Assembly: GCA_046331265.1 (NCBI GenBank) | Contig: JAXLRE010000002.1 | Location: forward strand, 160,669-224,668 | Direction: 5' to 3' | Length of the DNA: 64,000 nt | Origin: JAGPDB01 sp046331265 | GTDB taxonomy: Bacteria > Actinomycetota > Acidimicrobiia > IMCC26256 > JAGPDB01 | Shown here: positions 8,438-16,980 of the stretch, piece by piece | Layout of the letters: the number at the start of each line of letters is the position of its first letter | How positions within the stretch are numbered: the stretch's first letter is position 1 | Notes under the pieces: generated by a model | The model's input: only the letters and a program-made list of their open reading frames with translations | Database searches by the model: none | Told to the model about the DNA's origin: nothing | Made by a program: the position numbers and the translations under genes

Positions 8438-9373
8438 ATGAGATTTGAATCTGTTTTAGATCTAATAGGTAATACTCCTATGGTCGGTATTCATGAACTA
8501 TCGCCAAACGAGAATGTAAAAATCTACTTAAAACTTGAAGGACAAAACCCTGTAGGAAGCGCGAAAGATCGCGTAGCGCTTTCAATGATTAAAGATGCAG
8601 AAACAAAAGGGTTATTGACTCCGGGATGCACAATCGTTGAGCCATCAAGTGGAAACACAGGAGTAGGTTTAGCTCTTGTATGTTTATTACACGGTTACAA
8701 ACTTATAGTTGTATGCGCAGATAATGTTACAAGAGAAAGAATTGATTTACTTAAATCATTTGGTGCTGTTATTGAATTTTCTCCTGGAGAATTTGGAAGT
8801 AATGGAGCAATAGCTCGTGCAAAAGAGATGGTTCAAGAAAATCCTGATTATGTAATGTTGTATCAATACGGTAATGCTTCCAACCCTAAAGTTCATTATG
8901 AGTCAACTGCTCCAGAGATTTTAAAAGATTGTCCTGAGATAGATGTATTTGTTGCAGGATTAGGAACATCTGGGACGCTGATGGGCTGTTCGCGATTTTT
9001 TAAAGATAATAAACCAGATGTAAAAATTGTTGCTGTCGAACCACCAAGTGGGGAATCGGTTTCTGGTTTACGTTCGCTAGATGACGGCTTTATTCCCGAG
9101 ATTTTTGATCCTGAACTTATCGATAGAAAATTTATGATTAGAAGTGAAGAATCTATTGAGGTAACGCGTGAACTGTTAACAAAGTGTGGAATATTTGTTG
9201 GAGTTTCTACAGGTGCAATTGTTTTAGGAGCGATAAAGCAAGCAGCGAAAATGGAAAGTGGAACTATAGTCGCTATATCACCAGATTCAGGATGGAAATA
9301 TTTATCTGCAGGTATTTGGGCCAATGAATTAAATGATGTAATTAAAGAATCTGAAAAAACTAATTTCTGGTAA
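8438..9373 (+). CDS. cysM: PLP-dependent cysteine synthase CysM (CysO-dependent type)
   Basis: 311 residues. LIGNTPMVGIHELS at the start, the PLP lysine in NPVGSAKDRVALSMI, and the glycine-rich VEPSSGNTGVGLA loop are those of the cysteine synthase family, fold type II. The immediately preceding cysO gene argues for the CysO-thiocarboxylate-dependent enzyme that uses O-phospho-L-serine, as in M. tuberculosis CysM, rather than a free-sulfide CysK. Confidence 0.92.
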   Translation: MRFESVLDLIGNTPMVGIHELSPNENVKIYLKLEGQNPVGSAKDRVALSMIKDAETKGLLTPGCTIVEPSSGNTGVGLALVCLLHGYKLIVVCADNVTRERIDLLKSFGAVIEFSPGEFGSNGAIARAKEMVQENPDYVMLYQYGNASNPKVHYESTAPEILKDCPEIDVFVAGLGTSGTLMGCSRFFKDNKPDVKIVAVEPPSGESVSGLRSLDDGFIPEIFDPELIDRKFMIRSEESIEVTRELLTKCGIFVGVSTGAIVLGAIKQAAKMESGTIVAISPDSGWKYLSAGIWANELNDVIKESEKTNFW

Positions 9374-9379
9374 ACATTA

Positions 9380-10318
9380 ATGATCACAAACGATATTGAT
9401 TTATGCATTGAAGCATTGACTAAAGGCGATGTAGTTGCATTTCCTACAGAAACAGTTTTTGGTTTGGGAGCACGAGCAGATTCTCCTCTGGCTGTAAAAA
9501 AAATCTTTGATCTAAAACAACGACCAAATGACCATCCCTTAATTTTGCATTGTGCAAATATTGATGTTGCACTTGCCGTGTCGCCACATGTTCCAGATTA
9601 TGCACGCGTTTTAGCTGCTAATTTTTGGCCTGGTCCTATGACGTTGATTTTTAAAAGAGGCGTTAACGATGCAATAAGTGATGAAGCCGTTGGCGGACAC
9701 TCAAGTGTAGGGATTCGAGTACCATCGCATGAAACTGCGAGAAGACTCTTAGAACCTTGTAGCTTTTTTGTGGCCGCTCCTTCTGCAAATAAATTTGGGA
9801 GAGTGTCCCCAACAACTGCACATCATGTTTACGAAGAGTTTGGTGATGAGATACTTATTCTTGATGGGGAACCTAGTCAATGTGGGCTTGAGTCCACAAT
9901 CATTTCATGTTTAGAAGAATCCCCTGAAATTCTCCGTCCTGGAGCGATAACTGAGAAAGAGATATTAAATGCAACAGGGTTAGAACCGATAAAAAGTGAG
10001 AATAAAGTTGTTGTTTCTGGCAGTTTAGAAAAACATTATCAACCTGATATTCCATTGATTACATTTAATAACGTTAATGAGTTAAATGAGATTTCTCTTG
10101 ATAAGTCTAAGGCAGCATATATTGGTTTAGCTGAAACGGATTATAGTTTTTCCATGAAATTGGTAGTGTCTACATATGATCAGTATGCTCACGAAATGTA
10201 TAACTTTTTTCGAGAAGCAGAAAAAAATAATTGTGAAACTATTGTTGCCCAATGCCCAATAAACGAAGGAATAGGTATTGCAATAAATGATCGTTTAACT
10301 AAAGCGAGTAAAAAATAA
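9380..10318 (+). CDS. sua5: L-threonylcarbamoyladenylate synthase (Sua5/YrdC)
   Basis: 312 residues. The N-terminal YrdC domain shows FPTETVFGLGARA, KQRPNDHPLILH, SVGIRVPSH and APSANKFGRVSPTTAHHV. A linker and smaller C-terminal Sua5 domain follow (about residues 215-312). It makes threonylcarbamoyl-AMP from Thr, bicarbonate and ATP for the t6A37 modification of ANN-decoding tRNAs. The start lies 7 bp after cysM, and the fused MurL-MurD gene begins 3 bp after the stop, so it is mid-operon. Confidence 0.92.
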   Translation: MITNDIDLCIEALTKGDVVAFPTETVFGLGARADSPLAVKKIFDLKQRPNDHPLILHCANIDVALAVSPHVPDYARVLAANFWPGPMTLIFKRGVNDAISDEAVGGHSSVGIRVPSHETARRLLEPCSFFVAAPSANKFGRVSPTTAHHVYEEFGDEILILDGEPSQCGLESTIISCLEESPEILRPGAITEKEILNATGLEPIKSENKVVVSGSLEKHYQPDIPLITFNNVNELNEISLDKSKAAYIGLAETDYSFSMKLVVSTYDQYAHEMYNFFREAEKNNCETIVAQCPINEGIGIAINDRLTKASKK

Positions 10319-10320
10319 TT

Positions 10321-12954
10321 ATGTTTAATCGTTCTGACATATTTGAAATTCAAGAACCTGAGATAATTTATAATTCGAATAAAATAGAACTTAAATGTTC
10401 ATACGCATGTGATGACTATGAATTTGTCGAAAGCTTTCTTTTTAAATTTCCTAATGGGTATAAAATCGTTAATCAGGAATTAAATTTAATAGCTAATCTT
10501 GTATCGGTCGCAGCAGCAACAAGCTATTACAAAGCATTTAGAGCAAAAAAAATTAAGTTTTTATTTCCTGTAACTCCAATGACAGAACAGTGGGCAAAAC
10601 AATTATTTGATAATGGACTCCGTGAATTTAGATTTGTAAATAACATAGATTTAATAGAAGAAATTCAGTATGAATTCGACTCATTGAATAACTCCAATGT
10701 TTTAATTGAAGAATCTAATACTGTACTTATTCCTATTGGTGGAGGTAAAGACAGTGTTACTACGATTGAAATCGCAAAGAATTCAGGAAAAAAGATAATT
10801 GGTTTTTCAGTAGGTGATTTCAAAGCAATTAATGACTGTGCTGAAGCTAGTCAAATTGAGCTAGTTAAAGTTACAAGAACTTTAGACGAGCAAATAATTC
10901 GTTTAAATAAAGAGGGTCGCCCAAATGGCCATATCCCTGTAACTGCAATTACTTCAACGTTGGCATGTATGGCAGCCCTTGCTTTAGGCATCAGCGAAGT
11001 TGCAATGAGCAACGAGAATTCAGCCAACGAATCGACGCGAGTAGTCGACGGGGTGCAAGTAAACCATCAATGGTCTAAAACATTTGACGCTGAAACATTG
11101 TTAAGAAACGCGTTGTCTAGTTGCTCATTACAGGTTAACTATTACAGTGCATTGCGCTCAATGAGTGAATTCGAAATCTTTGAGCTATTTAGCGATTTTG
11201 AAAAATATCACAAAGCATTTACGAGCTGTAACAGAGCATTTAAATTAGATGAAAATTCAAGAGCTAAGACTTGGTGTTGCAACTGTGAGAAATGTCGTTT
11301 TGTATTCTTAGGGTTATCTGCATTCAAAGGTGCACCATATGCTGCTGAAATTATTGGTTCTCAAATGTTTGATGACGAGGATCAAATACAAGGATTTTTA
11401 GATCTTATCGACAGCTCAAAGAAACCTTTTGAATGCGTCGGAACAATTAGTGAATCAAGAACGATGGCACGAAATTGTTTAATATGGGATATTGCAGCTA
11501 ATTCTAAAGTAGGCAAAGCGTTTTCAGAAATATTGATCGATAGTCCAAAGCTTGAAGAGAAAGTAGCTCATTTAGATCTAACCTCATATGCTCCAAAGGA
11601 AATTATCGATTCAATCTTGGACTTGAAGATCAAACATTTCAAATCTCATTTGAAAAATCACCTTGCAGATGAAACTTTTTCGATTATGGGATTAGGGCGT
11701 GATACGAGCGCAATTGTAAAGTTTTTAAATTTATATGGAGGTGTTAAAGATTTTCAACTATTTTTACCTCCAGGTTCTACGCATGACAATGTAGAGATTG
11801 AAGATTTACGTAAAGAATTCTCGTTAGATCAACATGATATAAATATTGTTAAGACCAACAATATTGGCGATATAAATGATTCGATAGTTTTTGTTAGTCC
11901 AGGGATATCGAAATACTCTAAAGAAGTTAAGTATCTGGGAGACAAAGCAACTACACCTCTTGCTTGGTGGCTTGAGTATATGCAGCTTCACTTTCCTATG
12001 AATATTTTTATTGGGGTCACGGGCACTAAAGGTAAAAGTACAGTTGCTTCAATGCTTGATCATGTTCTCGATAAGTCAGTCATAGCCGGCAATCTTGGTA
12101 TTGGAGTTGGTGATATTTCTTTAGAACAACTTTTTGGATCAAAATATATAGTTTTGGAAGTTTCAAGTTTTCAATCTAGCTATGTAGTTTCTTCGCCAGA
12201 TATTGTTGCTTTTACTTCTTTGTTTGATTGTCATATTGATTGGCATTTAACACCAGAAAATTATCGCAACGATAAATTTAATCTTGCAATGAACGGTGCA
12301 AGCGAAATAGTTGCATCAGATTCGATTGAAGATTTATCGCAACAGATTATGCACTTGCGTAAACAAAGCAGTGAACCAAGTCGCATAGATGTCATTAGTC
12401 TTGTTCCTAGTTCAGGAAAAACTTTAAAGCAACGTAATCACGAGCTGGTTAAAACAATCATTTCTTTGGCTGATCCAACTATGAGTGTTGATGAAATAGA
12501 ACACAAGTTGAGCTCGTTTAAAGATCTTGAACATCGCCAAGAACTGATCGATACTAAAAATGGGGTACATTTCATTTCTGATGTTTTGTCTACCGCACCT
12601 TTAGCGTCTCTGCTAGCAGTTGATGATGTAAAAATAAAATATGAAAATGCAACTATATTTTTACTTTCTGGCGGCATACATAGAAATGAAGATTTAGAAC
12701 AACTAATACTTGGCCTAAATGAAAGATGTGAATTTGTATTTACAATAGCTTTACCTCAAACTGGACACATGATTGAAGAAAAGCTCGAGAGATATTTACA
12801 TGCCGATAATTTAGAAGATGGCATAAATATCGCTTTATCTAAAGCAAATGATGGTGACGTAATTTTGCTTGCACCTGGTGCTCCAAGTTTCCATTTATAT
12901 AAAAACTATGTTGAACTTGCAAAACATTTTAAAGAAATTGTTAATAAGATTTAA
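10321..12954 (+). CDS. MurL-MurD fusion: UDP-MurNAc-L-Ala-L-Glu epimerase plus L-Glu ligase
   Basis: 877 residues in two enzymatic halves. Residues 1 to about 430 match MurL: IPIGGGKDSVTTIE at 138-151 is an ATP-pyrophosphatase-type P-loop, followed by GRPNGHIPVTAI, NESANESTRV-like residues and a CCNCEKC cluster. Residues about 450-877 are a Mur ligase of MurD type: MGLGRDTSA, VTGTKGKST (about 565-573), NLGI, VLEVSSFQ and CHIDWH. In Xanthomonas, separate MurD2 and MurL add L-Glu and then epimerise it to D-Glu, bypassing glutamate racemase. Here both steps are in one chain, placed between sua5 and rph near where mycobacteria carry murI. The function follows from family knowledge; the fusion is seen directly. 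Confidence 0.85.
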   Translation: MFNRSDIFEIQEPEIIYNSNKIELKCSYACDDYEFVESFLFKFPNGYKIVNQELNLIANLVSVAAATSYYKAFRAKKIKFLFPVTPMTEQWAKQLFDNGLREFRFVNNIDLIEEIQYEFDSLNNSNVLIEESNTVLIPIGGGKDSVTTIEIAKNSGKKIIGFSVGDFKAINDCAEASQIELVKVTRTLDEQIIRLNKEGRPNGHIPVTAITSTLACMAALALGISEVAMSNENSANESTRVVDGVQVNHQWSKTFDAETLLRNALSSCSLQVNYYSALRSMSEFEIFELFSDFEKYHKAFTSCNRAFKLDENSRAKTWCCNCEKCRFVFLGLSAFKGAPYAAEIIGSQMFDDEDQIQGFLDLIDSSKKPFECVGTISESRTMARNCLIWDIAANSKVGKAFSEILIDSPKLEEKVAHLDLTSYAPKEIIDSILDLKIKHFKSHLKNHLADETFSIMGLGRDTSAIVKFLNLYGGVKDFQLFLPPGSTHDNVEIEDLRKEFSLDQHDINIVKTNNIGDINDSIVFVSPGISKYSKEVKYLGDKATTPLAWWLEYMQLHFPMNIFIGVTGTKGKSTVASMLDHVLDKSVIAGNLGIGVGDISLEQLFGSKYIVLEVSSFQSSYVVSSPDIVAFTSLFDCHIDWHLTPENYRNDKFNLAMNGASEIVASDSIEDLSQQIMHLRKQSSEPSRIDVISLVPSSGKTLKQRNHELVKTIISLADPTMSVDEIEHKLSSFKDLEHRQELIDTKNGVHFISDVLSTAPLASLLAVDDVKIKYENATIFLLSGGIHRNEDLEQLILGLNERCEFVFTIALPQTGHMIEEKLERYLHADNLEDGINIALSKANDGDVILLAPGAPSFHLYKNYVELAKHFKEIVNKI

Positions 12955-13322
12955 TCTATAAATCTTTTTATTTCTTTTTCAGATGGTATTTCACAAGAAT
13001 CATATTGTCCAAACCATTTGTATCGATTTCTAGCGACCCATTTGTAAATGAAATCTCTGAATGGTTTAGGGATAACTATTGTGAACCAAATTAAATTATA
13101 TGGAAATTTTAGATGTTTACTGATTTTGATAATGGCAGTTGACTCGTAATAGGTATTACCATCTACTCTATAGACGATAGAAGAGGATTCTTGCACATGT
13201 GCAAATTTAAATATTTCTTTTTTGTCATTTTTTGAGATAAAACGCGCTAATTTATTACAAAGAATACATATACCGTCAAAATATATGACTCGGTTGTAGT
13301 CGGTGTCTTGATTATCTCCCAA
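12951..13322 (-). CDS. DCC-family thiol-disulfide oxidoreductase (DUF393)
   Basis: The core VIYFDGICILCNKLARFI carries the D-x-x-C-x-x-C hallmark of the DCC family, and the rest follows that family (ESTAIIKI...FRDFIYKWVARNRYKWFG). The start is uncertain. The frame opens at an ATG at 13388, but that extra segment overlaps the upstream small gene, so the TTG at 13322, which overlaps that gene's stop, is preferred and gives about 123 residues, normal for the family. The last bases overlap the 3' end of the MurL-MurD gene. The substrate is unknown. Confidence 0.72.
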   Translation of the reverse strand: MGDNQDTDYNRVIYFDGICILCNKLARFISKNDKKEIFKFAHVQESSSIVYRVDGNTYYESTAIIKISKHLKFPYNLIWFTIVIPKPFRDFIYKWVARNRYKWFGQYDSCEIPSEKEIKRFID

Positions 13323-13518
13323 GAGCTTTGCCGAGAGTTTTAGTAAGAGGTCGTGCAGGAATATTTGCGCTACCTCTTGAATAGTCAATAGCGTCTGGAC
13401 TTCGAAGTCTGTGGTGTATTGAGCCTGGTGTCATGCCGATTTCTCTTAGAGGAATAGGCTTGTATAGACGCAAAATATTTTCAGGTAGATTCGCAATTCC
13501 TTCGCCTTTTGCTTTCAT
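13312..13518 (-). CDS. Small basic protein, unrecognised
   Basis: 68 residues, start supported by a strong AAGGAG five bases before the ATG. It is rich in Arg, Pro and Ile, contains no TM segment or cysteine, and shows RLYKPIPLREIGMTPGSI in the middle and ARPLTKTLGKALGR at the end. No family recognised. It overlaps the DCC gene start and is divergent from rph with only about 36 bp between them. Confidence 0.55.
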   Translation of the reverse strand: MKAKGEGIANLPENILRLYKPIPLREIGMTPGSIHHRLRSPDAIDYSRGSANIPARPLTKTLGKALGR

Positions 13519-13554
13519 AGTAACTCCTTATACGTATCCAGATAATATATCATC

Positions 13555-14310
13555 ATGACAAGACACGATGAAAGAACAGCTACCCAGCTAAGAGAAATTA
13601 GTTTCGAACGGGACTATACAAAATATGCCTTAGGATCTGTACTGGTTTCTTTTGGTAACACAAAAGTTCTATGTACGGCTTCTATGGAACAAGATGTCCC
13701 TCGTTGGCTAAAAAATACTGGTAAAGGGTGGGTTACAGCTGAATATTCAATGTTGCCTGGTTCTTCTCCTCAACGTGTTGCTCGTGAAGCAGCGAAAGGT
13801 AAGCAATCAGGACGTACGCAAGAAATTCAGCGTTTAATCGGTCGCTCGCTTCGTGGGGTTACTGATCTTTATGCAATTCCAGAACTTTCTTTTGTTTTGG
13901 ACTGTGATGTTCTCCAGGCAGATGGAGGAACAAGAACTGCTTCGATATGTGGTAGCTATGTAGCTCTCCATGATGCATTTACACGATTGATGCAAGCACA
14001 AATTATTTCTTCAAATCCATTGACTGCACAATGTGCTGCACTTTCTGTCGGCATCGTAAAAGGAGTACCTGTAGCTGATTTAGATTATGCAGAAGATTCA
14101 ACAGCAGATGTTGATATGAATGTAGTGATGAGTGATGATCGAATAATTGAGATTCAAGGAACTGCTGAAGGCATGGCATTTTCTAAAAATGAATTAGATC
14201 AACTTTTAGATTTAGCTACAAATGGAATCTCGCAAATTATGCAAATGCAAAATGATGTTTTAGATTCGGCTCCTTCTCGCCGTGAAATAAAATTTGATAC
14301 AAAAGACTAG
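13555..14310 (+). CDS. rph: Ribonuclease PH
   Basis: 251 residues with LREISFERDYTKYALGSVLVSFG at the start (shown in part), KNTGKGWVTAEYSMLPGSS, and GRSLRGVTDL...LDCDVLQADGGTRTASICG. This phosphorolytic 3'-5' exonuclease trims tRNA 3' ends. It is followed 7 bp later by rdgB, an actinobacterial pairing. Confidence 0.96.
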   Translation: MTRHDERTATQLREISFERDYTKYALGSVLVSFGNTKVLCTASMEQDVPRWLKNTGKGWVTAEYSMLPGSSPQRVAREAAKGKQSGRTQEIQRLIGRSLRGVTDLYAIPELSFVLDCDVLQADGGTRTASICGSYVALHDAFTRLMQAQIISSNPLTAQCAALSVGIVKGVPVADLDYAEDSTADVDMNVVMSDDRIIEIQGTAEGMAFSKNELDQLLDLATNGISQIMQMQNDVLDSAPSRREIKFDTKD

Positions 14311-14317
14311 GTTAATA

Positions 14318-14914
14318 ATGACAAAGATTTTGATTGCTTCGCATAACAAAGACAAAATAAAAGAAATACAGGCAATATTTGTAGATACATTAAATGATAT
14401 TGAGTTTGTTGATGGTATCGATCCAGGTGAGGTTGAAGAAGACGGCGATACTATTGAAGAAAACTCAATGATTAAAGCGAATGCGTGGCTTGATGTAAAT
14501 CCAGATTGCGTAGTTATTAGTGATGATACTGGTCTATATATTGAAGCGTTGAATGGTGATCCCGGAGTTTTTGCTGCACGCTATGCTGGTGAAGGATGTT
14601 CATATCAAGATAACTGTGACAAGGTTATGGAAAATATGCAAGATATAGAAAACAGAAAAGCAAAGTTTTCTACATGTGCTACTGCTGTGCGAGCTGATTC
14701 TCCATCTATTGTTGCTATCGGAAATGTTGAAGGTTTAATTGCAAAAAAGCAAAGTGGCGCAAGTGGCTTTGGATACGATCCAGTTTTTATTCCTTCGCAA
14801 GATGAAGATGGCCCTACATATGCAGACATGTCTATTGGCGCAAAAAATATGATTTCACATAGATCAAAAGCGTTTCGCGCTTTAGCGATCGGAATAAGGG
14901 ATGCAAAATGGTAA
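14318..14914 (+). CDS. rdgB: RdgB/HAM1 non-canonical purine NTP pyrophosphatase
   Basis: The start is taken at the ATG before TKILIASHNKDKI; an earlier in-frame ATG would overlap the rph end. About 198 residues. ASHNKDKIKEI, DDTGLYIEALNGDPGVFAAR and SGFGYDPVF are the family motifs. It hydrolyses ITP, dITP and XTP to monophosphates, cleaning the nucleotide pool. The last bases overlap the next gene by 7 bp. Confidence 0.94.
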   Translation: MTKILIASHNKDKIKEIQAIFVDTLNDIEFVDGIDPGEVEEDGDTIEENSMIKANAWLDVNPDCVVISDDTGLYIEALNGDPGVFAARYAGEGCSYQDNCDKVMENMQDIENRKAKFSTCATAVRADSPSIVAIGNVEGLIAKKQSGASGFGYDPVFIPSQDEDGPTYADMSIGAKNMISHRSKAFRALAIGIRDAKW

Positions 14915-15324
14915 GAAATAAATCTCCTAAATGGCAACATCCAGGTATTCGTCGCAAAGATCAGCTTACAAGAGGTGAACGTGCTGCTGACATTTTGCGT
15001 AATGGAATGGGTTCATGGGGTTTTGTTTTTGCTGCCATGATTTTTTTGGCAGGATGGATGTTAGGTAACAGAAGTAATGGGTTTGATCCTTACCCGTTTA
15101 TATTGTTGAATTTAGTTTTAAGTTGCTTAGCTGCCATGCAGGGCGCAATTTTGTTGATTGCAGCAAAGCGAGAAGACCAAGTAAGTTCAGAATTAGCCGA
15201 ACACGACTATGAGATAAATAAGCGTACTGAAAAGTTGGTTATCCAACTTCATGAGCATATATTGCAAACTACACCGCAAGCTATAGAAAAAATTGATAAA
15301 GAGATCAAAGAGACAGGCATTTAA
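14908..15324 (+). CDS. DUF1003 membrane protein
   Basis: 138 residues: a basic N-terminus (RGERAADILRNGMGSWGFVF), two TM helices (about 32-48 and 52-75, the second with PFILLNLVLSCLAAMQGAIL), and a charged C-terminal tail (DYEINKRTEKLVIQLHEHI). This is the DUF1003 family, sometimes labelled cyclic-nucleotide-binding-like without proof. Overlaps the end of rdgB, so probably one transcript. Confidence 0.82.
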   Translation: MVRNKSPKWQHPGIRRKDQLTRGERAADILRNGMGSWGFVFAAMIFLAGWMLGNRSNGFDPYPFILLNLVLSCLAAMQGAILLIAAKREDQVSSELAEHDYEINKRTEKLVIQLHEHILQTTPQAIEKIDKEIKETGI

Positions 15325-15337
15325 CCCTCTCCCTTCC

Positions 15338-15386
15338 GTGTTGGGTCGAAAAACTATCGTTTTCCGAGAGGTTATCCCACAAACAC
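15338..15386 (+). repeat. 49-bp palindromic intergenic repeat, copy A
   Basis: The 49 bp match the reverse complement of 18601-18649 with only five mismatches. The inner hairpin is CGAAAAAC / GTTTTCCG around TATC; the outer ends GTGTTGGG and CCCACAAACAC form an imperfect inverted repeat. It begins 14 bp after the DUF1003 stop and may act as a terminator as well as a dispersed repeat. Confidence 0.75.
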
Positions 15387-15435
15387 TGAACGAGCTGAGT
15401 TAAATATTTATAGCTTTATTGTTTAAAATGAAGTT

Positions 15436-15792
15436 ATGGCTATGCGATACGACTGCAAGAATTTCGATTCGCGTACATATTCAACAGGTGAAGTTGTCAG
15501 AAAATGCAGATTAGATCTCGCTCCGAATGCTCCGTGGGAATGTCCTGAAGATTGTCTAGCTTTCGAAAAACGTAGAACTGATATCGGTTGGGACTATGGA
15601 AGCTTGGCAAAATCAATAGTTACACCGGTTGAAGAAGTAAATAGTTCGGATTCTAAATCAGCAGAAAAGATTTTGGACGAAGCTGAAGATATCGTAAATG
15701 CTATAACTCCAGAACTATTAGCAGAATTTAAAGCTTTGGATGAAGCAAAAAATAAAAAGAAAAAGCTTGGCAAAAAGAGAAAGAAAAAATAA
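15436..15792 (+). CDS. Conserved cysteine-containing hypothetical protein
   Basis: 118 residues. The N-terminal half has four cysteines in a compact pattern (RYDCKNFDSRTYSTGE, KCRLDLAPNAPWECPEDCLAF), suggesting a small metal-binding or disulfide module. The C-terminus is helical and ends in a very basic tail (KNKKKKLGKKRKKK). It overlaps the rpiA start as TAATG. No family recognised with confidence. Confidence 0.65.
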   Translation: MAMRYDCKNFDSRTYSTGEVVRKCRLDLAPNAPWECPEDCLAFEKRRTDIGWDYGSLAKSIVTPVEEVNSSDSKSAEKILDEAEDIVNAITPELLAEFKALDEAKNKKKKLGKKRKKK

Positions 15793-16499
15793 TGTCTGAA
15801 GGTATAAACATAGATAACTTTCCAATAGATACTGAAGCTTTATGGGCAAATGTTTCTAATCGTGAAGCTAAAGAGCAGATAGCAAAAAAAATTGTTTCAT
15901 ATGCAAATAATGGTGATGTTATTGGTTTTGGAAGTGGAACTACTTCAATGGTTTGTGCTTTAGAGTTTGGTAATGCTGTACGAGACGGACTTTCGATTAA
16001 CGCAGTAGTCACCAGCCTTGAGCTTGAATGGCTTTGCGAAAAGCTAGGGATTGACACATTAAATGTTAGTGATACTCAAGTAGATTGGTGTTTTGATGGA
16101 GCCGACGAAGTCGATCCTAATGGTAATCTCTTAAAAGGTCGTGGCGGAGCAATGCATAGAGAACGCCAAGTCTTTACTGCAGCAAAAAAACGCATTGTCG
16201 TAGCTGATTCCTCTAAAGATGTAAAAGTTTTAGGTGAAAAATTTCCGGCACCTATTGAAATTTCTGCAGCAAATGCAGTCGAAGTTATGTCAAAATTAAA
16301 TTCAATGGGTTTTGATGAAGTTTCAATACGTACTGGTTCTGGTAAAGACGGTCCTGTAATCACTGAGTCGGGAAATTTTATTGCAGATATTATTTACCGC
16401 AAAGGGTTTACATCAGAGGTAGCTAACGAAATTATTTCTATAAATGGGGTAGTAGATACTGGTTTATTTATGGGATTTGAATTCGAAAGATTGAGTTAA
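15792..16499 (+). CDS. rpiA: Ribose-5-phosphate isomerase A
   Basis: 235 residues: GFGSGTTSMVCA (phosphate loop), DGADEVDPNGNLLKGRGGAM (catalytic region), VVADSSKDVKVLGEKFPAPIE and TESGNFIADI. It interconverts ribulose-5-P and ribose-5-P in the pentose phosphate pathway. Ribulose-5-P also feeds riboflavin synthesis, and ribD and ribA lie just downstream. Confidence 0.95.
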   Translation: MSEGINIDNFPIDTEALWANVSNREAKEQIAKKIVSYANNGDVIGFGSGTTSMVCALEFGNAVRDGLSINAVVTSLELEWLCEKLGIDTLNVSDTQVDWCFDGADEVDPNGNLLKGRGGAMHRERQVFTAAKKRIVVADSSKDVKVLGEKFPAPIEISAANAVEVMSKLNSMGFDEVSIRTGSGKDGPVITESGNFIADIIYRKGFTSEVANEIISINGVVDTGLFMGFEFERLS

Positions 16500-16933
16500 T
16501 AATCTCTTCCCATATTTTCATTTACGCGTGCTGATAGAAATGTTCCACTAGTTCGTCGAGCTTGATCACGTAATTGTTCAGGTACGACACTATCGATTTT
16601 AGGAACTAGTTCTTTTATTGCTCTACCGAGAATTTGGTCATCTTCTTTGGAAGGGCGTGCAGAAACGCCGTACCCATTTCTTCCTGGTTTATCCCAACGT
16701 ATTTCTGATGAGCATTTTTGTCCATTATTTTTTACACGTGCAACATATACTGGGAATTTTTTATCACCTTTACCTAGCCGTTGTATTGAGCCATTTGCTG
16801 CGTAAGGAGTAAATTCGAAAGTTGTTTCAAGTAAACCGAGTCTTATAGAAATTTCGCCGCCACTTAAACAGTATTTTACGGTTGTTGAGCCTAAGATCCC
16901 TTTTTTTATTGAGGGTATATTAACTGGTGACAT
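16496..16933 (-). CDS. Hypothetical protein, unrecognised
   Basis: 145 residues, no signal peptide or TM helix. The N-terminal part is beta-rich (GSTTVKYCLSGGEISIRLGL, FPVYVARVKNNGQKCSSEIR) and the C-terminal part helical, ending SARVNENMGRDY. It overlaps the rpiA 3' end by 4 bp, convergently, and is divergent from ribD with a 47-bp gap. I do not recognise a family. Confidence 0.55.
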   Translation of the reverse strand: MSPVNIPSIKKGILGSTTVKYCLSGGEISIRLGLLETTFEFTPYAANGSIQRLGKGDKKFPVYVARVKNNGQKCSSEIRWDKPGRNGYGVSARPSKEDDQILGRAIKELVPKIDSVVPEQLRDQARRTSGTFLSARVNENMGRDY

Positions 16934-16980
16934 ATTCTTCCTTGATAGTTCTTTGAAGTATACATAATAAAGTTATATTG

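Noticed and set aside
16934..16980. FMN riboswitch before ribD
   Set aside because: Only 47 bp lie between the divergent genes and no conserved RFN elements are present.
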